Positions 43,799 to 52,239 of a stretch of DNA of 64,000 nucleotides are shown piece by piece. A program made the translations under genes and the position numbers. The DNA comes from Frigoribacterium endophyticum (GTDB taxonomy: Bacteria; Actinomycetota; Actinomycetes; Actinomycetales; Microbacteriaceae). The stretch covers positions 1,426,001-1,490,000 of the forward strand of contig NZ_JAAOYV010000001.1 in assembly GCF_011759585.1 (NCBI RefSeq). The letters run 5' to 3'. Within the stretch, counting starts at the first letter, position 1, and the number at the start of each line of letters is the position of its first letter. The notes under the pieces are model-generated. The model was given only the letters and a program-made list of their open reading frames with translations, ran no database searches and had not been told where the DNA came from.

Positions 43799-44625
43799 GA
43801 GGGGTCCTCTGCGTCGCTGCTGGTCGTGTCGCTGCTGGTCGTGTCGCCGGTGCTGCCGGAGCCGGCGGAGTCGCGGGTCGCGCCGAGCGCGTCGACCACG
43901 TCGCCGAGGTCGTCGACGACCACGTCGGCGCCCGAGGCGAGCAGGGCGGCGTGGCCGGCCCCGCGGTCGACGCCCAGGACGAGGCCGAACGACCCGCGCC
44001 TCCCGGCCTCGACGCCGGAGGTGGCGTCCTCGACGACGACGCAGTCCTCCGCGGTGAGGCCGAGGCGGCGGGCGCCCTCGAGGTAGGTGTCGGGGGCGGG
44101 CTTGCCGGCGATGCCCTCGGCCGCGGCGACGGCGCCGTCGACGACGACCTCGAAGCGGTCGCGGAGGCCGGCGGCCTCGAGCACGGGCACGGCGTTGCGC
44201 GAGCTCGAGACGACGGCGACGTGCACGCCGAGCGCGATGGCCCGGTCGAGGAAGGCGACGCTGCCCGGGTAGGGCTCGACGCCGTTCTCGGCGAGCTCGG
44301 CGGCGAAGACCGCGTTCTTGCGGTTGCCGAGGCCGCGCACGGTCTCGGTGTCGGGGCTGTCGTCGTCGTGGCCCTCGGGCAGGGTGACGCCGCGGGCGGC
44401 GAGCATGGCGCGGACGCCGTCGAAGCGCGGTCGCCCGTCGACGTGCTCGAAGTAGTCGGCGTCGGTGTACGGGCCGAGGTCGTGGGCGGCGAACCACTCG
44501 GAGAAGAGGCGCGACCAGGCCCGCATGTGCACCTCGGCGGTCGGCGTGAGGACGCCGTCGAGGTCGAACAGGAGGGCGCGGAGCTCGCCCAGGCGCGAGG
44601 AGTCGCGGGGCAGGAGGGAGGACAT
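43795..44625 (-). CDS. HAD-family beta-phosphoglucomutase
   Basis: A 276-residue HAD subfamily IA enzyme. Nucleophile and acid/base Asp in LFDLDGVLTPTAEVH, motif II Ser in AVVSSSRNA, Lys in GKPAPDTY and acidic motif III VVVEDATSGVEAG. The cap loop RKNAVF resembles the RKxxxF of beta-PGM. It would convert beta-glucose-1-phosphate from the overlapping GH65 phosphorylase to glucose-6-phosphate. The tail ends in a duplicated DTTSS encoded by a 15-base tandem repeat (43814-43843). Confidence 0.9.
   Translation of the reverse strand: MSSLLPRDSSRLGELRALLFDLDGVLTPTAEVHMRAWSRLFSEWFAAHDLGPYTDADYFEHVDGRPRFDGVRAMLAARGVTLPEGHDDDSPDTETVRGLGNRKNAVFAAELAENGVEPYPGSVAFLDRAIALGVHVAVVSSSRNAVPVLEAAGLRDRFEVVVDGAVAAAEGIAGKPAPDTYLEGARRLGLTAEDCVVVEDATSGVEAGRRGSFGLVLGVDRGAGHAALLASGADVVVDDLGDVVDALGATRDSAGSGSTGDTTSSDTTSSDAEDPS
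43814..43843. repeat. 15-base tandem repeat, two copies, in the beta-PGM tail
   Basis: Two perfect copies of TCGCTGCTGGTCGTG encode a doubled Asp-Thr-Thr-Ser-Ser in the disordered C-terminus. A possible slippage site. Confidence 0.85.
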
Positions 44626-45069
44626 GGCGCGGTTCCTTCGGTGGATCGATGTCGGTCGGGGCAGATGCGCGGGAACGACGTCGGTCCGTGGCAGCTCTCG
44701 GTGCTCCGGCAGGGATCAGGCCGGGGTCGACGAGCACGGGGTCGGACTCGTCGCGACAAGTGTGGCACTCCGCGAGGGGCGCGCGCGCCCACCCGGCCGA
44801 GGGTCGTCCGCCCTCGGGACGACGACAGGGCACGACCGCGCCGGCGGTCGTGCCCTGTCTGGCGCTGGCGTCGCCCTGCGACTGAGCTTCACGGGCAGGG
44901 GTGCAGTGCGACACCGGCCGGTGGGAGCGCTGAACGCTTCCAGCCCGTGGAACGGTACGCCCTCACCCGCGGTGTCACCCAGGTCGCGGTCAGCGGGGTA
45001 CGCGGCGCGCCCCGCACCGCCCCGAGCTGTCCCCCGTCGCGCTCTCGGGGTCTCACTCGGGGTGCGTCC
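44626..45069. other. 444-base gap without a convincing gene
   Basis: No frame here looks coding; the long frames are shadows with Arg/Ser/Pro-rich translations. It holds the tetraloop hairpin at 44824-44859, an 8-base palindrome GTCGCGAC at 44750-44757 (candidate promoter or operator area of the GH65 operon), and a TTCCA-GCCCG-TGGAA dyad at 44938-44952. Confidence 0.5.
44824..44859. terminator. Perfect 16-bp hairpin with GCCG loop
   Basis: Arms 44824-44839 and 44844-44859 are perfectly complementary, with a 4-base loop. It lies 210 bases after the stop of the 45070-45666 gene (minus strand) and upstream of the beta-PGM gene, separating the two operons. Confidence 0.7.
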
Positions 45070-45666
45070 TCAGCGGAGGGCGCGGACCACCTTCGCGACG
45101 CCCCGCACCGCGACCACCCCGGTGACGACCCACGGCCCGGCGACGATCAGCGGGTCGAGCCAGCGGTGGCGGCGGTCGACGCGGGTGCGGTCCCGCGACG
45201 TGGCCCGCGCCTCCTTCCGGGCCTCGGCCGTGACGCCGGTCTCGCGCAGCAGGTCGTCGGGGCGGCCGCTGACCAGCGACCGCAGGTGGGCGCCGGTCGA
45301 GTCGACCCGGTCGCCGACGACGAGGAGGAGCCAGTGCGCGAGCCGGCCCTCGCTGTAGCGGTCGTACGCCACGCGGCGGATCGCGCCCGAGAGCCCGTGC
45401 AGAGGCTGCGCCGTGCCGAAGACCGGCGTGACGAAGGCGTGCTCGATCGAGCGCTCCCGCCCCTCGCCGCCCGGCTGCCGCTCGGGGAACTCCCAGTGGG
45501 CTCCGGAGGCGCCGGGCGCGTACTGCAGCTTCGGGTGCGACGGGCGGTCGGCCGGGTCGAGGTCGGCGCCCCAGCCGGGCACGCGGGCCCGGAGCTGCTC
45601 CTGCGTCGGGACGGCACGGGGCTTCGAGGGGAGGTAGGCGAGGGGGACGTCGTCGTGGTCGCTCAT
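45070..45666 (-). CDS. Uncharacterised protein with C-terminal membrane segment
   Basis: A 198-residue protein, mostly soluble and polar (MSDHDDVPLAYLPSKPRAVPTQEQLRARVPGWGADLDPADRPS, AHWEFPERQPGGEGRERSIEHAF). A basic stretch (RDRTRVDRRHRW) precedes one C-terminal helix (LIVAGPWVVTGVVAV). I recognise no named family, but its place 55 bases after the formaldehyde-dehydrogenase-like gene and the strong GGAGG suggest a functional partner. The membrane tail would anchor it on the cytosolic side. Confidence 0.75.
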   Translation of the reverse strand: MSDHDDVPLAYLPSKPRAVPTQEQLRARVPGWGADLDPADRPSHPKLQYAPGASGAHWEFPERQPGGEGRERSIEHAFVTPVFGTAQPLHGLSGAIRRVAYDRYSEGRLAHWLLLVVGDRVDSTGAHLRSLVSGRPDDLLRETGVTAEARKEARATSRDRTRVDRRHRWLDPLIVAGPWVVTGVVAVRGVAKVVRALR

Positions 45667-45721
45667 GGGGGCCTCCAGGTGCAGGGATGTGGGGGTGGGT
45701 CGTGAGGGTCGGGGGGCGGGG

Positions 45722-46867
45722 TCAGGCGCCGGGGACGACGAGGGTCTTGATGTTCCCGTCGAGCTTCGCGGAGAAGAGGTGGTACCCCTCGGCGATGTGC
45801 TCGAGCGGCACCCGGTGGGTGACGACGTCGCTCGGCCGGAAGTGCCCGGCGCGGATGTGCTCGAACAGGCGCGGCCACTGGCGCTTGACCGGCGCCTGGT
45901 TCATGCGCAGCGTGAGGCCCTTGTTGAGGGCGTCGCCGAACTTGACGGCGCTCGGGATGGGGCCGTAGGCGCCCAGGACGGAGACGGTGCCGCCCTTGCG
46001 GACGCCGTCGATGGCCCAGTTCAGGGCGACGGGAGACCCTCCCTGCAGCTTGGCCTTGGCGCTGGTCAGGTGCTGCACGAGGTCGCCGTCGGCCTCGGCG
46101 CCCACCGCGTCGATGACGACGTCGGCTCCCAGGTAGTCGGTCTGCTTCTTCAGCTCGACGACCACGTCGTCGTGCTCCGCGAAGTTGATCGTCTCGGCGT
46201 GGGCGAAGGTGCGGGCCTTCTCCAGCCGGTACTCGAGGTGGTCGACGACGATCACCCGCGCGGCGCCCATGAACCACGCCGACCGCGCCGCGAAGAGGCC
46301 CACCGGCCCGGCGCCGAGCACGACGACCGTGTCGCCCTGGCTGATCTCGCCGAGCTGCGCGCCGAAGTAGCCGGTGCTGAGCGCGTCGGTCATCAGCAGG
46401 GCGTCCTCGTCGGCGATGTCGTCGGGGATGATGCTCGGCCCCACGTCGGCGAACGGCACGCGGACGAACTCGGCCTGGCCGCCGTCGTAGCCGCCCGTGG
46501 TGTGCGAGTAGCCGTAGATGCCGCCGACGGCCGTGGCGTTCGCGTTGACGTTGTGGCAGTTGGACCACAGCCCGCGCGCGCAGAACCAGCACGAGCCGCA
46601 GTAGATGTTGAAGGGCACCATCACGCGGTCGCCCCTCTTCAGGGTCTCGACCGACGACCCGACCTCCTCGACGACCCCGATGAACTCGTGGCCGAAGGTG
46701 TGCCCGATCCGGGTGTCGGGCATGAGCCCGTGGTAGAGGTGCAGGTCGGAGCCGCAGATCGCCGCCAGCGTCACCCGGACGATCGCGTCGTTCGGGTGCT
46801 CGATGCGCGGCACGTCCTTCTCCTCCACGCGGATCTTGTACGGCCCCCGGTAGGTCATCGCTCGCAC
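45722..46867 (-). CDS. Glutathione-independent formaldehyde dehydrogenase-like zinc MDR enzyme
   Basis: A 381-residue medium-chain dehydrogenase. N-terminal YRGPYKIRVEEKDVPRIEHPNDAIVRVTLAAICGSDLHLYHG and GHEFIGVVEEVG are typical of FdhA-like enzymes. The structural zinc loop is NIYCGSCWFCARGLWSNC, and TDALSTGYFGAQLG and GDTVVVLGAGPVGLFAARSA follow. The NAD(P)-type loop is VVDHLEYRLEKA. In Pseudomonas, the relative oxidises formaldehyde by dismutation with bound NAD. I start at GTG 46867 since GGGAGGA sits 6 bases upstream; ATG 46858 is the alternative. Confidence 0.88.
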   Translation of the reverse strand: MRAMTYRGPYKIRVEEKDVPRIEHPNDAIVRVTLAAICGSDLHLYHGLMPDTRIGHTFGHEFIGVVEEVGSSVETLKRGDRVMVPFNIYCGSCWFCARGLWSNCHNVNANATAVGGIYGYSHTTGGYDGGQAEFVRVPFADVGPSIIPDDIADEDALLMTDALSTGYFGAQLGEISQGDTVVVLGAGPVGLFAARSAWFMGAARVIVVDHLEYRLEKARTFAHAETINFAEHDDVVVELKKQTDYLGADVVIDAVGAEADGDLVQHLTSAKAKLQGGSPVALNWAIDGVRKGGTVSVLGAYGPIPSAVKFGDALNKGLTLRMNQAPVKRQWPRLFEHIRAGHFRPSDVVTHRVPLEHIAEGYHLFSAKLDGNIKTLVVPGA

Positions 46868-47059
46868 GGCTCGTCCTCCCTCGTCGTCGGGCGCCCGCCC
46901 TCGGCGCGGCGACCCCTGGTCGACGCCAGTGAACGACGGGAGTCGCGGTGAGGGCCGACCGGGCCGGGGGCCTTGCCTCCGGCGCACGTCCCCGGTTACC
47001 ATCCGCGGCGGCCCCGCGGGGGCCGGTGCGCGGCGGCGACCGGTGTCGGCGGTCGCTGC

Positions 47060-47065
47060 GAAGAT
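47060..47065 (+). promoter_or_regulatory. -10 box GAAGAT, leaderless start
   Basis: GAAGAT, 7 bases, then the ATG at 47073. An in-frame ATG at 47064 overlaps the box and is less likely. Confidence 0.5.
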
Positions 47066-47072
47066 GGTCGAC

Positions 47073-50000
47073 ATGCCCCTCCTCGACGTCGCGCCGCTCG
47101 TCGACGCCGTCGACGTCATCCGGTTCGTCGGCCCGCGCCCGTTCGCCAAGGGGCGGCAGTACTCGCGCGAAGACCGGGTCCGCGACATCACCTACGACCC
47201 CGTCGACCAGGTCGTCACCGGCACCGTCCGCGGCAGCAGCGCTGAGCCCTACCGGTGCGAGATCGTCCTCCAGCCGACGCGCGGCGAGCAGAGCCGCCCC
47301 TCGCGCAGCACCTGCACCTGCCCGCTCGGCGGCGACTGCAAGCACGTCGCGGCCGTGCTGCTCGCCAACAACGCGGCGGCGCTGGCCCCGCCCGCGGCCG
47401 CGCCGCTCGGCGGCGACGGCGACCTCCCCTCGCCCCGGGCCGGCGGCGGCGCGGCCGGCGACGCGGCCCCCTCCCCCGACGACTGGCGTGCCCGGCTCGG
47501 CGGCCTCACCGGCCGGCCGGCGCCCCGCGACGCCCGCACCACCTCCATGGGCCTGCTGTTCGAGCTGCGGCCGCGGGTCGCCCCGCCCCGCAGCGCCCGG
47601 TGGGACGCCCCGCGCGTCGACCGGCACGAGCGCTCGACGGGCGGGCTCGGCGGGGGCCTCGTGAGCGGCAGCTCCCTCGCGGGCGCGGGGGGCGCCTCCC
47701 CGGCTCCGGTCCGGCCGTCGGGGGCGGCGAGCTGGCGTCTGGGCGTGCGGCCGGTCAGCCTCAGCCCGACGGGCAACTGGGTGCGGGGCGACCTCACCTG
47801 GACGTCGCTGCCCTACCAGATGAACCGGCTCGCGATCGGGGCGGAGCAGCACGCCTGGTTCGGGCAGTTCGCCGCCCTGCACCGGTCGGTGCACGCCTCG
47901 TACGTGCCGGGCGAGGCGGACTGGCTGATGCTCGACGACTTCACGAGCCCGCTGCTCTGGCCCCTGCTCGCCGAGGCCCGCCGGCTCGGCGTCGCCCTCG
48001 TCACCGGCAAGCGCGCCACCGACGTCACGGTCGCCGCGGGGGCCCGCGTCACCGTCGACGCGCGCACCGATCCGGGCCGGGGCCTCGTGCTGAGCGCCGG
48101 GGTCACGGTCGACGGCGAGCCGCACGCCGCCGCCGACACGGGCACGATCGGCGACCACGGCGTGTACGTGGCGACGCCCCAGCCGCACCTCGCCGTCGTG
48201 CTCGCCCCGACCGTCGCCCCGCTGGCCCCCGAGCAGAAGCAGCTGCTGACGAGCACGGCCGAGATCACGGTGCCCGAGGCCGACGCCGAGGAGTTCCTCC
48301 GCGACTGGTACCCGGGCCTGCAGCAGGCGGTCGCCGTGACCAGCCGTGACGAGTCGGTCGCGCTGCCCGAGGTGCTGCCTCCCCAGCTCGTGCTCACGGC
48401 GTCGTTCGGCGCCGGCGACGCCCTCGCCCTGACCTGGCGCTGGGTGATCGCCGGCCGCACCGAGCCCTTCTCCGCGCACGAGACGTCGCTCGACCTGGAG
48501 GCGCTCGGCGTCCCCGCGCGCGGGGCGACCCTGAAGGGCGTCGCCGCCGCCGAGTTCGTGGCCACCCGCCTGCCCGAGCTCGAGGGGCGCGACGACCTCC
48601 GCGTCGTCGTCGACGGCGAGCGCCCCGACTACCGCGAGCTCACCGAGGCGCCGCACCTGACGGTCACCACGGTCGAGACCGACAAGAGGGACTGGTTCGA
48701 CCTCGGGGTGCTCGTCACGGTCGAGGGGCGGACGGTGCCGCTCGTGCCGCTGCTCACGGCCCTCGCGAGGCGGCGCGACAAGATGCTGCTCGTCGACAAG
48801 TCGTACCTGTCGCTCGCCCACCCCGCCTTCGACGAGCTGAAGCGCTTGATCGACGAGGCCACCGGCCTCGACGAGTGGGAGGCCGGGCCGCGCATCAACC
48901 GCTACCAGGCCTCGCTCTGGTCGGAGTTCGACGACCTCGCCGACGCGACGGTGCAGGCCGACGCCTGGCGGAGCGCCGTGGGCGGCCTGCTCGAGCTCGC
49001 GGCCGGCGACCAGCTGCCGGGCGTGGCCGACACCCCCGTGCCGGCCGGCCTCGACGCCGAGCTGCGGCCGTACCAGCTCGACGGCTTCCGCTGGCTCGCG
49101 TTCCTGCACCAGCACGGCCTCGGCGGGGTCCTCGCCGACGACATGGGCCTCGGCAAGACGGTGCAGACGCTGGCGCTCGTCGCGCACGTGCGCGAGGTGG
49201 AGGCACGGGCGCACGTGCGCGAGGAGGAGGCGCGCGGGCGGGAGGCGCGGGCCGGGTCGGCGGGGCGCCCGCCGTTCCTCGTGGTCGCGCCCACCTCGGT
49301 CGTGCCGAACTGGGCGTCGGAGGCGGCGCGCTTCACCCCCGGCCTCCGCGTGCACGTCGTGACCGAGACCGAGGCGAAGAGCCGGCGGCGGCTCGCCGCG
49401 GTCCTCGCCGGCGGCGACGTCGACCTCGTCGTCACGTCGTACGCGCTGTTCCGGCTCGACGCGGCCAGCTACTCCCGGCACGCCTGGGCGGGGCTGGTGC
49501 TCGACGAGGCGCAGTTCGTCAAGAACCCCTCCTCGCAGGCGCACCGCTGCGCCGTCGAGCTCGACGCGCCGTTCAAGCTCGCGATCACGGGCACGCCGCT
49601 CGAGAACTCGCTGACCGACCTCTGGGCGCTCTTCCACGTCGTGGCCCCGGGGCTGCTCTCGACGCACGTCCGCTTCTCCGACGACTACGTCAAGCCGATC
49701 GCGACCGGTGAACGACCGGAGCTGCTCGCGCGGCTGCGGGCGCGCATCCGGCCCCTCATGCTCCGCCGCACGAAGGAGCTCGTCGCCGCCGACCTGCCCG
49801 CCAAGCAGGAGCAGCTGCTGCGCGTCGATCTCGCCCCGGCGCACCGCGAGCTGTACGACGCGTTCCTCCAGCGCGAGCGCCTCAAGCTGCTCGACCTCAT
49901 CGACGACCTCGACCGCAACCGGTTCATCGTCTTCCGCTCGCTGACGCTGCTGCGCATGCTCGCGCTCGACGCGGCGCTGATCGATCCCGAGTACTCCGAC

Positions 50001-50510
50001 GTGCCGTCGGCGAAGCTCGACCAGCTGCTCGACGAGCTCGACGACGTCGTGGCCGAGGGGCACCGGGCCCTGGTCTTCAGCCAGTTCACCTCGTTCCTCG
50101 GGCGCGTGGCCGAGCGCCTCGAGCAGCGGGGCACGGCGCACGAGTACCTCGACGGCTCGACGCGGCGACGGGGCGAGGTGATCGAGAGGTTCAAGGGGGG
50201 CGCCTCCCCCGTGTTCCTGATCAGCCTCAAGGCGGGCGGCTTCGGGCTCAACCTCACCGAGGCCGACTACGTGTTCATGCTCGACCCGTGGTGGAACCCC
50301 GCGTCGGAGTCGCAGGCCGTCGACCGCACGCACCGCATCGGCCAGACGAAGAACGTCATGGTGTACCGGATGATCGCGAACGACACCGTCGAGGAGAAGG
50401 TCCTCGCGCTGCAGCAGAAGAAGGCCGCGCTCTTCGACGCCGTCGTCGACGACGACGCCGTCTTCAGCTCGGCGCTGACGGCCGACGACATCCGCGGGCT
50501 GCTCAACTAG
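47073..50510 (+). CDS. SWIM zinc-finger SNF2/RapA-type helicase
   Basis: An 1145-residue ATPase. A SWIM zinc motif is near residues 81-92 (CTCPLGGDCKHV). A Gly/Ala/Pro-rich linker (about 95-235) and an SNF2_assoc-like domain follow. The SNF2 core starts near 655: DDMGLGKT (I, about 690), VVAPTSVVPNW (Ia), DEAQ (II, about 810), TGTPLENS (III), VFSQFTSF (IV), LKAGGFGLNLTEADYVFMLDPWWNP (V) and DRTHRIGQ (VI). The ATPase part contains a charged repeat (EVEARAHVREEEARGREAR). It probably remodels DNA-protein complexes or RNA polymerase. Confidence 0.93.
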   Translation: MPLLDVAPLVDAVDVIRFVGPRPFAKGRQYSREDRVRDITYDPVDQVVTGTVRGSSAEPYRCEIVLQPTRGEQSRPSRSTCTCPLGGDCKHVAAVLLANNAAALAPPAAAPLGGDGDLPSPRAGGGAAGDAAPSPDDWRARLGGLTGRPAPRDARTTSMGLLFELRPRVAPPRSARWDAPRVDRHERSTGGLGGGLVSGSSLAGAGGASPAPVRPSGAASWRLGVRPVSLSPTGNWVRGDLTWTSLPYQMNRLAIGAEQHAWFGQFAALHRSVHASYVPGEADWLMLDDFTSPLLWPLLAEARRLGVALVTGKRATDVTVAAGARVTVDARTDPGRGLVLSAGVTVDGEPHAAADTGTIGDHGVYVATPQPHLAVVLAPTVAPLAPEQKQLLTSTAEITVPEADAEEFLRDWYPGLQQAVAVTSRDESVALPEVLPPQLVLTASFGAGDALALTWRWVIAGRTEPFSAHETSLDLEALGVPARGATLKGVAAAEFVATRLPELEGRDDLRVVVDGERPDYRELTEAPHLTVTTVETDKRDWFDLGVLVTVEGRTVPLVPLLTALARRRDKMLLVDKSYLSLAHPAFDELKRLIDEATGLDEWEAGPRINRYQASLWSEFDDLADATVQADAWRSAVGGLLELAAGDQLPGVADTPVPAGLDAELRPYQLDGFRWLAFLHQHGLGGVLADDMGLGKTVQTLALVAHVREVEARAHVREEEARGREARAGSAGRPPFLVVAPTSVVPNWASEAARFTPGLRVHVVTETEAKSRRRLAAVLAGGDVDLVVTSYALFRLDAASYSRHAWAGLVLDEAQFVKNPSSQAHRCAVELDAPFKLAITGTPLENSLTDLWALFHVVAPGLLSTHVRFSDDYVKPIATGERPELLARLRARIRPLMLRRTKELVAADLPAKQEQLLRVDLAPAHRELYDAFLQRERLKLLDLIDDLDRNRFIVFRSLTLLRMLALDAALIDPEYSDVPSAKLDQLLDELDDVVAEGHRALVFSQFTSFLGRVAERLEQRGTAHEYLDGSTRRRGEVIERFKGGASPVFLISLKAGGFGLNLTEADYVFMLDPWWNPASESQAVDRTHRIGQTKNVMVYRMIANDTVEEKVLALQQKKAALFDAVVDDDAVFSSALTADDIRGLLN

Positions 50511-50574
50511 GCGGTCGCGCCCCGCCGTGTCAAGGCGTCACCGGCCGACGAGCCCCGGTGCTTGCGTGGGAGCC

Positions 50575-51333
50575 ATGTCTCCCCTGCGCCCCCGTGCCGT
50601 GCTCGACCGCGACGTCGCCCCCGGGGTGCACCGGCTCGAGCACGCCGACACGAACCTCTACCTCGTCGAGCACGGCGACCGCGTGCTCATCGTCGACGCG
50701 GGCCTGCCGGGGGTGTGGCCGCACCTCGTCGAGTCGCTCTTCGAGCTGGGCCACGGCCTCGGCGACGTCGACGGCGTGCTGCTCACGCACGCGCACTTCG
50801 ACCACGTCGGCACGGCCCGGCGGCTGCGCCAGCAGTGGGGGCTGCCCGTCTGGGTGCACCCCGACGACGCCCGGCTCGCGCGGCACCCCTACTCGTACCG
50901 GCACGAGCGGCCCCGGTGGCGCTACCCGGTCGAGCACCCCGCCGCGGTGCCCGCGCTGACCCGCATGGCCCTGGCCGGTGCCCTCTCCGTGCCCGCCGTG
51001 CTCGACACGCGCCCGATCACGGAGGCGGCCCTGCCCGAGGGCGCCGTGCTGCTCGAGACCCCGGGGCACACCGACGGCCACGTCGCGCTGCACCTGCCCG
51101 ACCGCGACGCGGTCATCGTCGGCGACGCCGTGGTGACGCTCGACCCGTACACGGGCCGACGGGGCCCGCAGATCGTCGCGGGCGCGGCGACGGCCGACAG
51201 CGAGCTGGCCCTGGCGTCGCTCGACACGATCGCGGCGACGGGGGCACGGGTACTGCTGCCCGGCCACGGAGCGCCGTTCCGGGGAGGCGCGGCGCAGGCG
51301 GTCTCGGAGGCCCGGCGCCGCGGGGCGCACTGA
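50575..51333 (+). CDS. MBL-fold metallo-hydrolase
   Basis: A 252-residue metallo-beta-lactamase-fold protein: ADTNLYLVEHGDRVLIVDAGLPG, metal motif LTHAHFDHVGTA, then ETPGHTDGHVALHLP, VGDAVVT and LLPGHGAPF. It is distinct from the MBL protein at 18952 and lacks its C-terminal helical domain. The substrate is unknown. It follows the SNF2 gene by 64 bases; the ATG at 50575 is preferred over upstream GTG/ATG starts, whose residues are not family-like. Confidence 0.9.
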   Translation: MSPLRPRAVLDRDVAPGVHRLEHADTNLYLVEHGDRVLIVDAGLPGVWPHLVESLFELGHGLGDVDGVLLTHAHFDHVGTARRLRQQWGLPVWVHPDDARLARHPYSYRHERPRWRYPVEHPAAVPALTRMALAGALSVPAVLDTRPITEAALPEGAVLLETPGHTDGHVALHLPDRDAVIVGDAVVTLDPYTGRRGPQIVAGAATADSELALASLDTIAATGARVLLPGHGAPFRGGAAQAVSEARRRGAH

Positions 51334-51362
51334 GGGCTCGAGCGCGCTGGGGTGTCGAGGGC

Positions 51363-51403
51363 GCTGAGGTCTCGGACTCGCTGACGTCTCGGACTCGCTG
51401 AGG
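51363..51403. repeat. 17-base imperfect tandem repeat, about 2.4 copies
   Basis: GCTGAGGTCTCGGACTC and GCTGACGTCTCGGACTC in tandem, followed by a partial GCTGAGG. It lies in the 159-base gap after the MBL gene; no stem is evident. Confidence 0.75.
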
Positions 51404-51479
51404 CGCGTGCCGGGGCGACCGACCACGGGTCGCCGCTCCGCGCCTCCGAGGACGCCGACAATGCGAGGGACCCTCCGCG

Positions 51480-51485
51480 TAGCGT
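51480..51485 (+). promoter_or_regulatory. -10 box TAGCGT, leaderless start
   Basis: TAGCGT, 7 bases, then the ATG at 51493. Confidence 0.55.
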
Positions 51486-51492
51486 CACGCGC

Positions 51493-52044
51493 ATGGACTC
51501 CGACGACTCGACCGCACCGCGCACGCCCGAGCAGGACGCCGCCGAGCTCGCGCTCGCGATCGTCTCGCACGCCACCGCCATCACGCAGGAGGACGACGCG
51601 GCCCTCGACGCGAGCGACGAGAACCTGCGAGAGGTCGTGGCGGGGCAGACCGACCAGCCCCTCACGGAGCGGCAGCAGGAGGTCGTCACGACCCTCGGCA
51701 CGGCCGGCGGGGCCCTCGCGGCTGGCCTGAGCCACGCCCTGGCCGACGCCCGTGGCGTCGACGCCGCCGAGGTGCTCGGCGCGACGGCCCGCTCGGTCGT
51801 CGCCCACGCCCGCGACGGCGAGGCGCTCGACGACGCCGTGCGTGACGCAGCCGACGACGAGCTGGCGGCACGGCACGGCGGGGCCCCGGCGCCGTCGGAC
51901 GACGACCTCGAGGCCGCCGACCCGCGCCGGGGCACGCTGCCCGAGGGCGAGGCCGACCGCCGTGACCTGCACGACGCCGGCGACCAGGGCCTGCGCTCCT
52001 CGGGCAGCGACCGCCAGCACGGCGAGGGCGACTCCCCCCGCTGA
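51493..52044 (+). CDS. Acidic hypothetical protein, 183 aa
   Basis: A very acidic, Ala/Asp-rich soluble protein. The first 110 residues are helical (DAAELALAIVSHATAITQEDDAALDASDENLREVV, GGALAAGLSHALADARGVDAAEV). The last 60 are Asp/Gly/Arg-rich and look disordered (DPRRGTLPEGEADRRDLHDAGDQG). I recognise no family. It is leaderless and convergent with the HAD gene of the ter operon, separated by the 28-bp hairpin. Confidence 0.65.
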   Translation: MDSDDSTAPRTPEQDAAELALAIVSHATAITQEDDAALDASDENLREVVAGQTDQPLTERQQEVVTTLGTAGGALAAGLSHALADARGVDAAEVLGATARSVVAHARDGEALDDAVRDAADDELAARHGGAPAPSDDDLEAADPRRGTLPEGEADRRDLHDAGDQGLRSSGSDRQHGEGDSPR

Positions 52045-52127
52045 CGCTGCTCCCCCCGGCTCGCCGGCCGAGCGCCCGGCCCGCCCCAGCCCGGCCCTGC
52101 CCTGCCCTGCGCACCGAACCAGTCCGC

Positions 52128-52189
52128 CGAACCACCGACTGATCAACGAACCACGTCATGGCGTGGTTCGTTGATCAGTCGGTGGTTCG
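52128..52189. repeat. Double-box GAACCAC structured element, copy 2 (28-bp perfect stem)
   Basis: Arms 52128-52155 and 52162-52189 are perfectly complementary over 28 bases, with a 6-base loop. Each arm holds two GAACCAC boxes (52129 and 52148; complement at 52163 and 52182), 19 bases apart, as in the copy at 24843. The 12-base linkers differ between copies, but pairing is kept. It lies between convergent genes, so it may be a bidirectional terminator, although there is no T tract. Confidence 0.8.
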
Positions 52190-52239
52190 CCGGCGTGACG
52201 GGTGCGCCGATGGCGGACGAGGGGCGGCGGGGCCGGGCG

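Noticed and set aside
41294-44914. Extended N-terminus for the GH65 gene (frame open up to 44914)
   Set aside because: The family begins near GTG 43798; the extension is antisense-like Arg/Pro/Ala sequence overlapping the beta-PGM gene.
45663-50333. 1556-residue minus-strand open frame opposite the SNF2 gene
   Set aside because: Its translation is Arg/Gly/Glu-rich without domains, and it lies antisense to a helicase with all SNF2 motifs. Long open frames are expected on the shadow strand at this GC content.
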